NCBI RefSeq assembly: GCF_002374315.1
Contig: NZ_NWUX01000020.1
Location: forward strand, 1-64,000
Reading direction: 5' to 3'
Origin: Vreelandella nigrificans
Lineage (GTDB): Bacteria; Pseudomonadota; Gammaproteobacteria; Pseudomonadales; Halomonadaceae
DNA: 64,000 bases
The position numbers and the translations under genes are program-made. A model generated the notes under the pieces. That model ran no database searches. It was given only the letters and a program-made list of their open reading frames with translations, and was not told where the DNA came from. Below, in pieces: positions 41,377 to 50,670 of this stretch (the first letter of the stretch is position 1; each line of letters starts with the position of its first letter).

Positions 41377-41650
41377 ATGCTGTTTCCTAGATTCAAAGAG
41401 TAATAACAATTGATCCAGACGTGGTGGTGTTAATTTTTATTTGCAGAGGTGGGGCAATATCAGAAGCTGATCACTCAGCTATTAAAGCCAATGCCAATCA
41501 AGCTAGCTGCCAACTCAACTATAATTCATGCTTTGTAGGTTTGATACCTTAAGCTTTATGGTCATCTAATGAGGCTTTGCCTTAGCATTGAAAGCAATGC
41601 AGTCTACGCGACAAGTGCGTGAGAGTGACCGTTAAACATAGAGAACTCCC

Positions 41651-42089
41651 ATGGAAATTCGGCAAGTCTATGAAACAGAACTTGCCAGCGTGCTAGACCT
41701 TATTGATGAATATGACCGTGATCTTTCACCCAGGCCTGCGGATGAGGAATTGCAGCGTATCTTTGGTTCGATATTACACAGTGGGGGCGTCGTTGGTGCC
41801 ATCACTGATGATGGCATGGTGGGTACCTGTACCGTGAATATTTGTGCTAACTTGAGCTGGTCTGGTCGCCCGTATGCAATCATCGAAAACGTGATTGTAT
41901 CCAAGGCTTACCGCAAGCAAGGTATCGGACACGCTATTCTTAGGTACGCTGCAGAATTTGCACAGCAAGCTGGCTGTTATAAGGTGGTGCTTATAACTTG
42001 CTCTAAAGTCCCCCTCGACACACATGTTCTACGAGTTTTCAGGTTTTAGTCCCGATAAGCTGGGGTATCAAGTAAGGTTCGATGCATAA
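41651..42089 (+). pseudogene. GNAT acetyltransferase with frameshift near the C-terminus
   Basis: The first frame codes for VYETELASVLDLIDEYDRDLSPRPADEEL and the acetyl-CoA loop VSKAYRKQGIGHAILRYA, then derails after VVLITCSK. The usual continuation HMFYEFSGFSPDKLGYQVRFDA is in the next frame (42017-42089), ending at TAA 42087. A single base change around 42005-42020 would restore the protein. It is probably inactive, since the last acetyltransferase strand is lost. Confidence 0.75.
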
Positions 42090-42133
42090 CGCTAATTTAC
42101 CTATTAGCGCGATGATGTACTTGGCAGGTGATA

Positions 42134-42877
42134 TTAAACTTTCACACACACAAAAATCGCATTACCAGAGCCGTTATCCCAGGGAATGATTTTTTCGTAG
42201 TTGTGCTCAAATACATGAACCTCAAAGTGAGGCGTTAAGAGTGCGCTTAACTCCGCAAAGCTGATGGCCACCATAGGGTGTTCGTCGTCCCAAAGCTGTG
42301 TCTCTTCCGCGTTAGTCTTTTCAATACTTAGCCTGAGTGATTGCTTTTCTCCTTGCCCGCTGTAGTGCCAACCAGAGCGGAATGTGAATACAGCATCTTC
42401 TTGTTTAGCGCTGTGTTTAACAGATAAATCGTTATCAATTTTATCTTTATCGACAGCATTAAAACAGAAAACACCGCCAGGCTTGAGTGCGTGGTGTACG
42501 GTGGATATACATGCTGCCAGTTTTGCAATGCCATCGTTGTAGTGGATGGAGTATAAAAAACAGGTAATTAGATCGAGGGGGACGCTTACCTCGAAGGTGC
42601 TCATGTCTTGCAAGGTGAAGTGTGCTTCTGGACAACGTATGGCGGCGATATCCAGCATCGGTTGGTTGATATCCAGCCCGCTACTGACATAGCCAAAATC
42701 AATAAAATGGCGTACGTGAGGGCCGGTGCCACAGGCTAAATCTAGGTGTGTGGTACCGCCGTTACCGAAAAGCTGATGCAACCTGCGAATGGCATTGCTT
42801 TGTGCTGGGTAGTTGATATCTACGCACATCAAATCGTAGTAGCCAGAAAGGTCGGTATAGAGTGCGTTGGCGGACAT
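42134..42877 (-). CDS. Class I SAM-dependent methyltransferase
   Basis: The protein of 247 residues has THLDLACGTGPHVRHFIDFG as motif I (about residues 40-58), GLDINQPMLDIA, CFLYSIHYN as motif II and LKPGGVFCFNAVDK as motif III. It belongs to the Methyltransf_25-type small-molecule methyltransferases, with a middle insertion near 140-190 that may bind substrate. The substrate is unknown. It stands alone on the minus strand. Confidence 0.8.
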   Translation of the reverse strand: MSANALYTDLSGYYDLMCVDINYPAQSNAIRRLHQLFGNGGTTHLDLACGTGPHVRHFIDFGYVSSGLDINQPMLDIAAIRCPEAHFTLQDMSTFEVSVPLDLITCFLYSIHYNDGIAKLAACISTVHHALKPGGVFCFNAVDKDKIDNDLSVKHSAKQEDAVFTFRSGWHYSGQGEKQSLRLSIEKTNAEETQLWDDEHPMVAISFAELSALLTPHFEVHVFEHNYEKIIPWDNGSGNAIFVCVKV

Positions 42878-43093
42878 GGTTGCCTAATGCTGGGTGCTAA
42901 TGAAGGAGGGGGCAGCATAGTAAACGAGCGGATTGGTTTTGAGAAGCGGGCATAGCTTGGAGTTTTTCTTTTACCTACATTATTGCCATTACCCCATATT
43001 GCCATGGCTCTAAAGAAACCCTGATGATTACCGATATAGAATTAAGACGATCAAGAATTTTCTGGTTGTTGCTCAATATCAAGAGAGACCGCT

Positions 43094-43501
43094 ATGCCCA
43101 AAACAGTGACCTGTATCGTCGCCACCTTGCTCTTATCTTTATTCACCCAGGTGCATGCAAGTACCAATGCGGCAGAGGCAGTTGCGTTGGCGTGGCTTGA
43201 AGCCATCGATAGTGGTCAGTACAAGCAAGCCTGGGAAGCTTCTTCTCCGATACTGCAAAGACCGCTTTCACCGTACATGTTAGAGCGCACCATCGGCGCG
43301 GCAAGACGAGATTTTGGTGCGGTAGAGTCGCGTCAACGAGTCCGTGTAAGCCGTGAGCGGTCAATGCCCGGCGCGCCTGATGGCGACTACATGGTGTTCA
43401 CCTTTCAAACGCGATTTGAGAACAAAGCGAGGAGCATCGAAACGATTACTCCCCACTTAGAAGAGGGGGCCTGGCGGGTTAGCGGTTATTATGTGAAGTA
43501 G
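43094..43501 (+). CDS. Exported DUF4019-like protein
   Basis: The protein of 135 residues has a signal peptide (MPKTVTCIVATLLLSLFTQVHA) and a DUF4019-type cone-like domain: AEAVALAWLEAIDSGQYKQAWEASSPILQ, then GDYMVFTFQTRFENK and WRVSGYYVK. It is a periplasmic protein of unknown function. The gene is convergent with the alternative oxidase gene, separated by 35 bases. Confidence 0.75.
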   Translation: MPKTVTCIVATLLLSLFTQVHASTNAAEAVALAWLEAIDSGQYKQAWEASSPILQRPLSPYMLERTIGAARRDFGAVESRQRVRVSRERSMPGAPDGDYMVFTFQTRFENKARSIETITPHLEEGAWRVSGYYVK

Positions 43502-43536
43502 TTGCCCTTGAAAAATCTTAAGTTAATTTTTCTTGG

Positions 43537-44190
43537 CTAGTCAGTCTGTTTCGACAGTTGGTCGGCAAAGTCGTGGTTGGTGTCGCGGTGGTCTGCTTCA
43601 TCGGCCCTTACTGCAACTACCACTTCACGTAGTCGGGCATCCTGTGACAGGTTCCAGTAATCGATGGCGATTTGTGGTGCGGGAATGTTCTCGTATTCAC
43701 CACGATCAATGCCTTCTAAGTATTCGGTGTAGCTATAAACGGCTTCCTCTTCTAAGTAACCTACCACGCGGTGGGCGGTTTTGCTGGAGCAGAGGTAAAG
43801 CAGGAAAAATAGGTTAAAGAAAATACCTTGCGCAACCATAATAATGAACCGCTCAAAGCGGTTAGGTTTCGCCACCTCGATAAACGTCATTAAGTGCATA
43901 CGCTCGTTCTCGGCTTCATCTAATAGCGTGCGAATCCAGCCATCATCATCTTTAATTCGCCGTAGGGCATGTAAGTGCTGAATTGCGCCTCCTACCATGC
44001 CAGGTACAGCAGCCACTGTCTCTAAAATAACCGCTCGGTGACCGTAGCGGCCTGCAAAAAAAACATCCGCAAAAAAACGCATAAAGCGTACCAGTCGATA
44101 AGCGATTCGATCTGAAAGCCCGCGTGGCTGGTAGTGCGTCTGCTGTGTATCTGTTTTGGTTGAATTAGTTGAATGGTTATCGGCTGCCAT
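43537..44190 (-). CDS. aox: Alternative ubiquinol oxidase (AOX)
   Basis: The protein has 217 residues from ATG 44190, behind AAGGAGAAG; the upstream frame to 44271 is not needed. The di-iron ligands of AOX are present: Glu in [11 protein letters not shown], Glu-x-x-His in [10 protein letters not shown], Glu in [10 protein letters not shown] and Glu-x-x-His in [16 protein letters not shown] is a monotopic inner-membrane ubiquinol oxidase that passes electrons to oxygen without proton pumping. It is uncommon but known in marine proteobacteria. The promoter lies in the region 44191-44513. Confidence 0.9.
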   Translation of the reverse strand: MAADNHSTNSTKTDTQQTHYQPRGLSDRIAYRLVRFMRFFADVFFAGRYGHRAVILETVAAVPGMVGGAIQHLHALRRIKDDDGWIRTLLDEAENERMHLMTFIEVAKPNRFERFIIMVAQGIFFNLFFLLYLCSSKTAHRVVGYLEEEAVYSYTEYLEGIDRGEYENIPAPQIAIDYWNLSQDARLREVVVAVRADEADHRDTNHDFADQLSKQTD

Positions 44191-44513
44191 AGAGCTACTT
44201 CTCCTTTTTGAAGTCTCTTGGTACGACTTCTGTATAAGAGTGTGGTTCACCTTGTCAGAATAAATAGTCATTTGATTAGGGCTTGTTTTTATTTATGTAT
44301 GAAAATTTATTTAGGATTTTGTGGACGGATAGGTCGCTTTGTTAAAAGTGCTTGGTTATAGCTCGTTGTCCATGATTTGTACAAAATATAAGGTTTGTGA
44401 AACAAGACGGCACTATGGTGGTCTCTATTAATGAGCGTGGAATAAGAGGCATGGCGATGTTTGTCAAAGTGAGCTAGACAGTGACATGAAGGCGCAAAGC
44501 GCGGGGAGTCGAT
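44191..44513. promoter_or_regulatory. Divergent intergenic region between aox and the NfeD gene
   Basis: The stretch of 323 bases is AT-rich near 44270-44320 and must carry both promoters. I can make no secure -35/-10 or operator assignment. No gene or repeat is seen. Confidence 0.4.
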
Positions 44514-45890
44514 ATGAAAGCTCTTTCCCACAAATACCATTGGCTTTGGATATTTATTGCTGGTGTCTTCATGGCCTCTCTTTCATTTACTTGGCAAGCG
44601 TTGGCGCAGAGCGGTACTGGCAACGCTGTGGTACTAAACGTTGAGGGGGCCATTGGCCCAGCCACTAAGGACTATTTTGAACGGGGCATGCGTCATGCGC
44701 GTGATCAGGGGAGTGAGCTGATGGTTGTCGAGCTCAACACTCCAGGTGGGTTGGTAGATACGACCCGTGACATGATCCAGACCATGCTGAATGCCGATAT
44801 ACCTGTAGTTATGTATGTATCGCCCAGCGGAGCAAGGGCGGCAAGCGCAGGCACCTACCTGCTATATGGCAGCCATGTGGCTGCCATGGCGCCAGCAACA
44901 CATCTGGGCTCTGCAACGCCAATACAAATGGGCGGAGGCGGGCTGGTGAGCAGAGATGCTGACGAAGGCACTGCTGAAGAGAGCGAGGAGGCTACTGATA
45001 GGCCAAGCCGTGAAGGCAGTGCAATGGAACGTAAAGTGATGGAAGACGCAGTGAGCTTTATCCGAGGCCTGGCTGAGCGCCACGGGCGTAATGCTGATTG
45101 GGCTGAAGAGGCGGTTCGAGATGCGGTAAATCTCACCGCTAGCCGGGCATTGGAGCAAAACGTAATCAATGTGGTGGCACGTGATCTTGATGATCTGTTG
45201 GCGCAGATCGACGGCATGACGGTCGTGATGGAGCGCGGAGAATATACGCTGGCGACTTCGAATCTTACCATTGAGCGCTTCGACCCAGATTGGCGTACCC
45301 AGCTGCTATCGCTGATTACTAACCCCAATATCGCCTACTTCCTAATGATCATTGGCTTTTATGGAATAATTTTTGAACTCTCCAGCCCTGGAAGCCTGTT
45401 CCCAGGCACTATCGGAGTCATTTGTCTGCTGCTGGCGCTCTTTGCCTTCCAGGTACTGCCCATCAATTATGCTGGGCTTGCACTAGTCTTAGTAGGAATA
45501 GCGCTAATGGTGGGGGAAGCACTGCTACCTAGTTTTGGCGTATTAGGAGGGGGAGGCGTTGTCGCCTTTGTGCTTGGTTCGGTGATGTTGATGGACGCTG
45601 AACACTTAGCTATATCGCTACCGCTAATTGGCGGAGTGGCGTTGGTGTCAGGCTGCTTGATGGTGTGGACAATGACACGTTTTGCCGCGCTGCGCAGGCG
45701 CCCCGTACACAGTGGTGCAGAACAGCTGATTGGTGCGGATGCGATTGCATTAGAAGACTTTCATACCCAAGGCCATGTTCGCCTGCATGGTGAGCGCTGG
45801 AACGCGGTGTGTGACGTGCCCGTTAAGCAGGGCGATACCTTAAAGGTAGTGCGGCTTGATGGGTTAACTGTGCATGTGCTCCCCGACTGA
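44514..45890 (+). CDS. NfeD1b-type membrane serine protease (ClpP-class)
   Basis: The protein of 458 residues has a signal anchor (LWIFIAGVFMASLSFTWQALAQ), an N-terminal ClpP-class protease domain (about 38-225; catalytic Ser in ARAASAGTYLL at about residue 110, and the matching lysine in MERKVMEDAVSF), four transmembrane helices (about 260-400) and a C-terminal OB-fold NfeD domain. Its partner is the stomatin-like protein encoded 30 bases downstream; together they form a membrane-quality-control pair. Confidence 0.9.
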   Translation: MKALSHKYHWLWIFIAGVFMASLSFTWQALAQSGTGNAVVLNVEGAIGPATKDYFERGMRHARDQGSELMVVELNTPGGLVDTTRDMIQTMLNADIPVVMYVSPSGARAASAGTYLLYGSHVAAMAPATHLGSATPIQMGGGGLVSRDADEGTAEESEEATDRPSREGSAMERKVMEDAVSFIRGLAERHGRNADWAEEAVRDAVNLTASRALEQNVINVVARDLDDLLAQIDGMTVVMERGEYTLATSNLTIERFDPDWRTQLLSLITNPNIAYFLMIIGFYGIIFELSSPGSLFPGTIGVICLLLALFAFQVLPINYAGLALVLVGIALMVGEALLPSFGVLGGGGVVAFVLGSVMLMDAEHLAISLPLIGGVALVSGCLMVWTMTRFAALRRRPVHSGAEQLIGADAIALEDFHTQGHVRLHGERWNAVCDVPVKQGDTLKVVRLDGLTVHVLPD

Positions 45891-45920
45891 CGGAAAACCA
45901 ACTTCTATACGAGGTGTGCC

Positions 45921-46709
45921 ATGATGCTTTCATATTTTGTCCCCGTTGTGTTGGTAGTGATGCTATTCGCTGCCTCTATTCGCATATTGCCGGAATATAA
46001 GCGTGGGGTAGTGTTTTTCCTGGGTCGATTCCAGACGGTGAAAGGGCCAGGGCTAGTGGTCGTGATTCCTGGGATTCAGAAGATGGACGTGGTGGATTTA
46101 CGCGTCATCACTATGGATGTACCGGAGCAAGATGTTATCTCTCAGGATAACGTGACGGTTAAAGTGAATGCAGTGCTTTACTTCCGTGTGGTAGACCCTG
46201 AAAAAGCAATTATTCAGGTGGAAAACTTTACTCAGGCAACCAGCCAGTTGGCGCAAACCACCTTGCGTTCAGTGCTGGGTAAGCATGACCTTGATGAAAT
46301 GCTTTCCGAACGCGACAAGTTGAATGATGACATTCAAGAAATTATTGATACCCAGACGGAGGAGTGGGGGATCAAGGTCGCGAACGTTGAGATTAAACAC
46401 GTCGATTTAGACGAGAGCATGATCCGTGCTATTGCGCGTCAAGCGGAAGCTGAGCGTGAACGGCGCGCTAAGGTTATCCACGCTGAAGGTGAGCTGCAGG
46501 CTTCGAAAAAGTTAGTTGAAGCAGCTAATGTGATGCAGGAAAACTCAGCCGCACTTCAGCTGCGCTATCTGCAAACCATGAGTGATATGAGTAATAAGAA
46601 TGCTTCGACGATTTTCTTCCCGCTACCCATGGATATTATGGAAGCATTCAGGGATATGAAAGCGAAACACTCGACGCCAATGCCGGATAAAAAATCAGAT
46701 GATGCATAG
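45921..46709 (+). CDS. Slipin (stomatin-like SPFH-domain protein)
   Basis: The protein of 262 residues has an N-terminal membrane anchor ([18 protein letters not shown]), an SPFH/Band-7 domain (about residues 25-200; [30 protein letters not shown]), and the coiled-coil [29 protein letters not shown] typical of slipins. It is a membrane scaffold and the partner of the upstream NfeD protease, in the same operon. Confidence 0.9.
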   Translation: MMLSYFVPVVLVVMLFAASIRILPEYKRGVVFFLGRFQTVKGPGLVVVIPGIQKMDVVDLRVITMDVPEQDVISQDNVTVKVNAVLYFRVVDPEKAIIQVENFTQATSQLAQTTLRSVLGKHDLDEMLSERDKLNDDIQEIIDTQTEEWGIKVANVEIKHVDLDESMIRAIARQAEAERERRAKVIHAEGELQASKKLVEAANVMQENSAALQLRYLQTMSDMSNKNASTIFFPLPMDIMEAFRDMKAKHSTPMPDKKSDDA

Positions 46710-46819
46710 AAAGTGGCAGCACACACCCACTGCAAGTTGACTTTCTAGCGCGGCTGGAAGTGGGTGGGCTACCAGCAAGCACGTTCGTTAAGATGCTCAG
46801 TCGTTAAGATACTAAGTCG

Positions 46820-47431
46820 TTAAGAGGCTAAGCGCAGAGCGAAGCCAATGAGTAGCGTGCCAAATACCCAGTTCTGTATTTTTTGCTTTGTTTTATTGCC
46901 AGCAAACCAACGCTGCATTTTGGCCCCAGCGCAAGCATACAACGTATCATATATGAGCCCTACGCTAACTAGCATAGCCCCCAGTAGCGTGAACTGAAGC
47001 GCTACTGACCCCTGTTCGCTATGTACAAACTGGGGCAGTAGTACTGAGCAAAAAAGTAGCGACTTGGGGTTCAATAGGTTCGTTAGCAGCCCGCGCCGCC
47101 ATGCCATGTAATAGCTTCCTTGAAGAGGCGCTTCCTGCTGATTAGCTGGGGCGCTAGACCGTGCCCGGATAAGCTGTAACGCCAGCCAAACCAAGTAGGC
47201 GGCACCTACATAACGAACCGCATCAAATAGCCATGGAGCAGCAATGAAAAGTGCTGCTAACCCTAATCCTGCTAGAGCTACATGTACGCCTCTGGCAATC
47301 GCTAGGCCTATTGCAGTGGCTAGTCCATGCCCGCGCCCAAGGGTGCTGCTGGTATGTAAAACGAGCAGCATATCAGGGCCAGGGACGAGGTAAACAATGG
47401 CTAAAGCGCCAATAAAAAGCCCGAGCTCCAT
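46820..47431 (-). CDS. LysE/RhtB-family exporter
   Basis: The protein of 203 residues has about six helices, with YLVPGPDMLLVLHTSSTLG (P-G-P), GVHVALAGLGLAAL, NLLNPKSLLFCSVLLPQFV (N-P-K) and a final helix FGTLLIGFALRL. It is divergent from an Lrp-type regulator, the usual layout of a regulated amino-acid exporter. Confidence 0.85.
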   Translation of the reverse strand: MELGLFIGALAIVYLVPGPDMLLVLHTSSTLGRGHGLATAIGLAIARGVHVALAGLGLAALFIAAPWLFDAVRYVGAAYLVWLALQLIRARSSAPANQQEAPLQGSYYMAWRRGLLTNLLNPKSLLFCSVLLPQFVHSEQGSVALQFTLLGAMLVSVGLIYDTLYACAGAKMQRWFAGNKTKQKIQNWVFGTLLIGFALRLAS

Positions 47432-47471
47432 AGTTTTACTTCCTGCTATAGATAAGTTGTAGGTAAACAGT

Positions 47472-47523
47472 GCTTTGAGAAAGCACTTTGAGAAAGCACT
47501 TTGAGAAAGCTCTTCGAGAAAGC
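47472..47523. repeat. Tandem repeat, 13 bp x 4
   Basis: GCTTTGAGAAAGC, ACTTTGAGAAAGC (twice) and TCTTCGAGAAAGC follow one another in the intergenic region between the LysE and Lrp-type genes. This may be slippage or a repeated protein-binding site. Confidence 0.8.
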
Positions 47524-47625
47524 TAATGGTAGCGTTAAAGTGATGAGTGATTTCTTGCCATTTACACTTCTAAAAAGTCACTTGTTGGCAGTTTGTGCCA
47601 ATTGAAATAAGAGAAATGCTTGTCT

Positions 47626-48102
47626 ATGCCAAACAGCCAATTAGATGCCACTGACCGCCGTATTCTTGCTTTGCTCCAAGGCGATGCTCGTTTAACTAAT
47701 GTCGAGTTGGCAGAGAAGGTGAACTTGTCGCCATCTCCCTGTTTACGCCGAGTGCGGCGCTTGGAAGCCAGCGGCATTATCCGTGGCTATCACGCCGAGC
47801 TTGATCGCCGGAGCGTCGGGTTAGAGTTAACTGTGTTTGTCGGCATTAAGGTGGAGCGCCACCGTGAGGAGCAGGCAAACGCCTTCCGTGAGGCTGTGGT
47901 GAAATTGCCTGAAGTGGTCACAGCCCACCTTGTATCAGGTGAGTCAGATTTTCTGCTACAGGTAGTGGTGCCAAGCCTGGCGGCTTATGATGCATTTCTC
48001 ACTAGCACGCTGCTGCGTTTGCCAGGAGTAAGCGATATCCGCAGTAACTTTGCTATACAGCCGGTGAAAGAGTACGGAATTTTGCCGCTTACGGGAGGTT
48101 AG
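47626..48102 (+). CDS. Lrp/AsnC-family transcriptional regulator
   Basis: The protein has 158 residues from ATG 47626 (TTG 47620 is also in frame). It has the N-terminal HTH LDATDRRILALLQGDARLTNVELAEKVNLSPSPCLRRVRRLE and the C-terminal AsnC ligand domain (VVTAHLVSGESDFLLQVVVPSLAAYDAFLTSTLLRLPGV). It is probably the activator of the divergent LysE gene in response to an amino acid. Confidence 0.9.
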   Translation: MPNSQLDATDRRILALLQGDARLTNVELAEKVNLSPSPCLRRVRRLEASGIIRGYHAELDRRSVGLELTVFVGIKVERHREEQANAFREAVVKLPEVVTAHLVSGESDFLLQVVVPSLAAYDAFLTSTLLRLPGVSDIRSNFAIQPVKEYGILPLTGG

Positions 48103-48188
48103 CTGCTACGTTAAATAAATTGATAATAGCGTGATGTATAGCGCTGGTCTGGCTACCAGGAACTACTTTTCAATACTGCGAGCAGAGC

Positions 48189-49037
48189 ATGAGTCCAATC
48201 TCGACACCTATTTTCTGGCGTGATGCGCGTATGCCCTATGTGGAGCTGCGTAAAATTATTGACGCACGCCAGGTTTGCTATGCACCCCATAGCCATGCGC
48301 ATTGGTCGCTGGGGGCGGTAACGGCAGGTAAAAGCACGTTTAGCTATCGTGATGCCACGTATCAGATTTCTGCCGGCGATCTGGTCATGATGAATCCGCA
48401 CTGGGTACATGCTTGCAACCCCATTGAGAACCAGCCCTGGGCATACTTAATGCTTTATGTAGACGCAGCGTGGTTAAGTGAGTTGCGCTACCAAATGGGG
48501 CTGCTGGATACTCCTCGCTGGCAAGATATTGCGACTGCGGTTATTACTCAGCCTAAGCTCTTTAGTGGTTATTGCGATATGGCGACATGCTTGCTGGATG
48601 AGCGGCGTGATATAGAGGATAAGAAAGCGGTACTTACTGAATATCTGGCTGAAGTTATGCAAACGCTTGCGCAGGAGCCCGAGGTGGAGTTTCCAGGTGC
48701 CCCCTGCATGCTGGAACATGTTGCGGCCTATGTACGTGCCAACTGTACCGCCGATATACCGCTCAAGCGCTTATGTCAGCTGTCTGGCTATAGCGCTGGG
48801 CATCTTGTTCGAGCGTTTAAGCAGCACTTCGGGCTAACGCCCCATGCCTACCTGATTAACCAACGTATCCAGATGGGGCAGAATGCACTTAAGCGAGGAC
48901 AGCCTATCGTTGAGGCAGCCTTAAACGCAGGCTTTAATGATCAGCCCCACTTTCAAAGAACGTTTAAGCGCTTGGTGGCAGCGACACCGAACCAGTATCG
49001 CTATCCACTGCTCAAACAGCAGGAGCTATTCCAGTAG
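48189..49037 (+). CDS. AraC-family regulator with cupin N-terminal domain
   Basis: The protein of 282 residues has an N-terminal AraC-binding (cupin) domain with PHSHAHWSLGAVTAGKSTFSYRDATYQISAGDLVMMNPHWVHAC and a C-terminal AraC HTH (VRANCTADIPLKRLCQLSGYSAGHLVRAFKQHFGLTPHAYLINQRIQMGQNALKRGQPIVEAALNAGFNDQPHFQRTFKR). It overlaps, tail to tail, the minus-strand LysE gene and probably controls it. Confidence 0.85.
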   Translation: MSPISTPIFWRDARMPYVELRKIIDARQVCYAPHSHAHWSLGAVTAGKSTFSYRDATYQISAGDLVMMNPHWVHACNPIENQPWAYLMLYVDAAWLSELRYQMGLLDTPRWQDIATAVITQPKLFSGYCDMATCLLDERRDIEDKKAVLTEYLAEVMQTLAQEPEVEFPGAPCMLEHVAAYVRANCTADIPLKRLCQLSGYSAGHLVRAFKQHFGLTPHAYLINQRIQMGQNALKRGQPIVEAALNAGFNDQPHFQRTFKRLVAATPNQYRYPLLKQQELFQ

Positions 49038-49619
49038 CAGGAACAGTGCGCTAGCGGCCAAGCAAACAGCCAGTGTGCGATTAATGCTCAGCAGAATGAG
49101 TGGGCGGTGAATGTAGCGTTTAAGAAAGGCACCTGCATACACCCAACTGGCCAGAGATAACCAGCAAATGGGTAGGTAAAGTGAGGCGAATAGCCATAGC
49201 TGATAGGGCTCATTACCGCTGGTATAAGCACCAATACCAGCGGCAGACGCCAACCACGCTTTAGGGTTTAGCCACTGCATCAGGGCGCCAGTCATAAAAC
49301 CCGGTGGCTTATCGCTACTCTGGCCATGAATAGAGCCGTCATGGCGGAAGAGCTGGTAGCTCAAATAGAGTAAAAACAGTATACCCGCCCAGCGTAACGC
49401 TTCTTCCAATATGGGCACCACGAGCAGTAGCGAATAGAGCCCTGCCCCGATTGCCAGAAAAAGAGCCAAAAAACCTAATGTCGCGCCAGTCACGAAAACA
49501 AGACCTTTCGCGATAGGGTGGTGGGTGCCACTACTCAGGCAAACAATGTTGACCGGGCCTGGCGAAATAGACGCGGCAAGGGCAAATGCAGACATCGGTA
49601 AAAGTAGCGAAACACTCAT
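49026..49619 (-). CDS. LysE/RhtB-family exporter
   Basis: The protein has 197 residues from ATG 49619 (AAGGAGG six bases upstream). It begins SLLLPMSAFALAASISPGPVNIVCLSSG (S-P-G-P) and has WLNPKAWLASAAGI (N-P-K) with six helices. The 3' end overlaps the AraC gene by 12 bases on the opposite strand. The substrate is likely an amino acid. Confidence 0.85.
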   Translation of the reverse strand: MSVSLLLPMSAFALAASISPGPVNIVCLSSGTHHPIAKGLVFVTGATLGFLALFLAIGAGLYSLLLVVPILEEALRWAGILFLLYLSYQLFRHDGSIHGQSSDKPPGFMTGALMQWLNPKAWLASAAGIGAYTSGNEPYQLWLFASLYLPICWLSLASWVYAGAFLKRYIHRPLILLSINRTLAVCLAASALFLLLE

Positions 49620-49798
49620 TGCCATCCTCCTTAAAAGAGTAGGCAGTTTGCAACGGTGTATGTCAGGTGTATTGAACAAAATTGAGGTGCCGTACCATTG
49701 CGCAAGATTCGGGTAGGCTGAGCGCTTTTGGCTGGTTAAGCTTGGTCTATATTTTGAACTCTGTGCTTTTCCCCGTTTGGATCCGTGAGAACTTAGCT

Positions 49799-50647
49799 AT
49801 GAACGACTATGCCCGTATCGAAAAAGCAATGACCTATATGGTGGCTAATGCGACGGAACAGCCAAGCTTGGAAACGGTGGCGGCACAGGTTCATTTAAGT
49901 GCTTACCACTTCCAACGGTTGTTTTGTCGTTATGCGGGCATTAGCCCCAAGCGTTTTTTGCAGGCGTTGACACTGGAAAGAGGCAAGCAACTGATTGCTT
50001 CAGCGGAGAGCCTCACCAACACCGTGCATGCGCTTGGGCTGAGTGGTGGCTCGCGGTTGTACGATCATTTTGTGCAGTTGGAAGCGGTCACCCCTGGTGA
50101 GTACAAACGCCAAGGGGAGGGGGTAGAAATAGCGTACGGCGTTCATGAAACACCATTCGGCAGTATGTTCGTCGCCGTTACGCATCGCGGCATTTGTCGA
50201 ATGGGATTTGTCGATGCCACCAGTGCTGATGAGTTACTAGCACGGCTCACCAAAGAGTGGCCGCGCAGCACGTTTTGCCACAGCCCTGATACCACCCGCT
50301 GCGCGGTGGAGAGGCTCTTTACTAAACCTGAGGGGGGAAGGGCCGCTTTATCTCTGCATGTCACTGGCACCAATTTCCAGATTGCCGTATGGCGAGCGCT
50401 GCTGACTATTCCCGAAGGACAATTTGCCAGCTATTCGCATATTGCCCAGGCTTTAGGCAGGCCTAAATCTTCCCGGGCGGTAGGTAATGCGGTGGGCGCA
50501 AACCCGATAGCGCTATGGATTCCTTGCCATCGGGTGATTCAACAAAGCGGTGCACTCGGTGGTTATCGCTGGGGTTTAGAGAAAAAGCAGATAGTGCAAA
50601 CATGGGAAGTGGCCAAGCACTCATTATTGATTGGGACACATTCATAG
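49799..50647 (+). CDS. Ada-like AraC/methylated-DNA-cysteine methyltransferase
   Basis: The protein has 282 residues from ATG 49799. It has an AraC HTH domain (about 8-105; LETVAAQVHLSAYHFQRLFCRYAGISPKRFLQ) and a C-terminal O6-methylguanine-DNA methyltransferase domain with the NPIALWIPCHRVI active-site Cys (about residue 247). It lacks the N-terminal zinc-binding Ada domain that senses methylphosphotriesters, as in many Ada-like proteins. It repairs alkylated guanine and may regulate its own operon. Confidence 0.9.
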   Translation: MNDYARIEKAMTYMVANATEQPSLETVAAQVHLSAYHFQRLFCRYAGISPKRFLQALTLERGKQLIASAESLTNTVHALGLSGGSRLYDHFVQLEAVTPGEYKRQGEGVEIAYGVHETPFGSMFVAVTHRGICRMGFVDATSADELLARLTKEWPRSTFCHSPDTTRCAVERLFTKPEGGRAALSLHVTGTNFQIAVWRALLTIPEGQFASYSHIAQALGRPKSSRAVGNAVGANPIALWIPCHRVIQQSGALGGYRWGLEKKQIVQTWEVAKHSLLIGTHS

Positions 50648-50670
50648 AAAAGCACTATTCAGAAAAAGCA

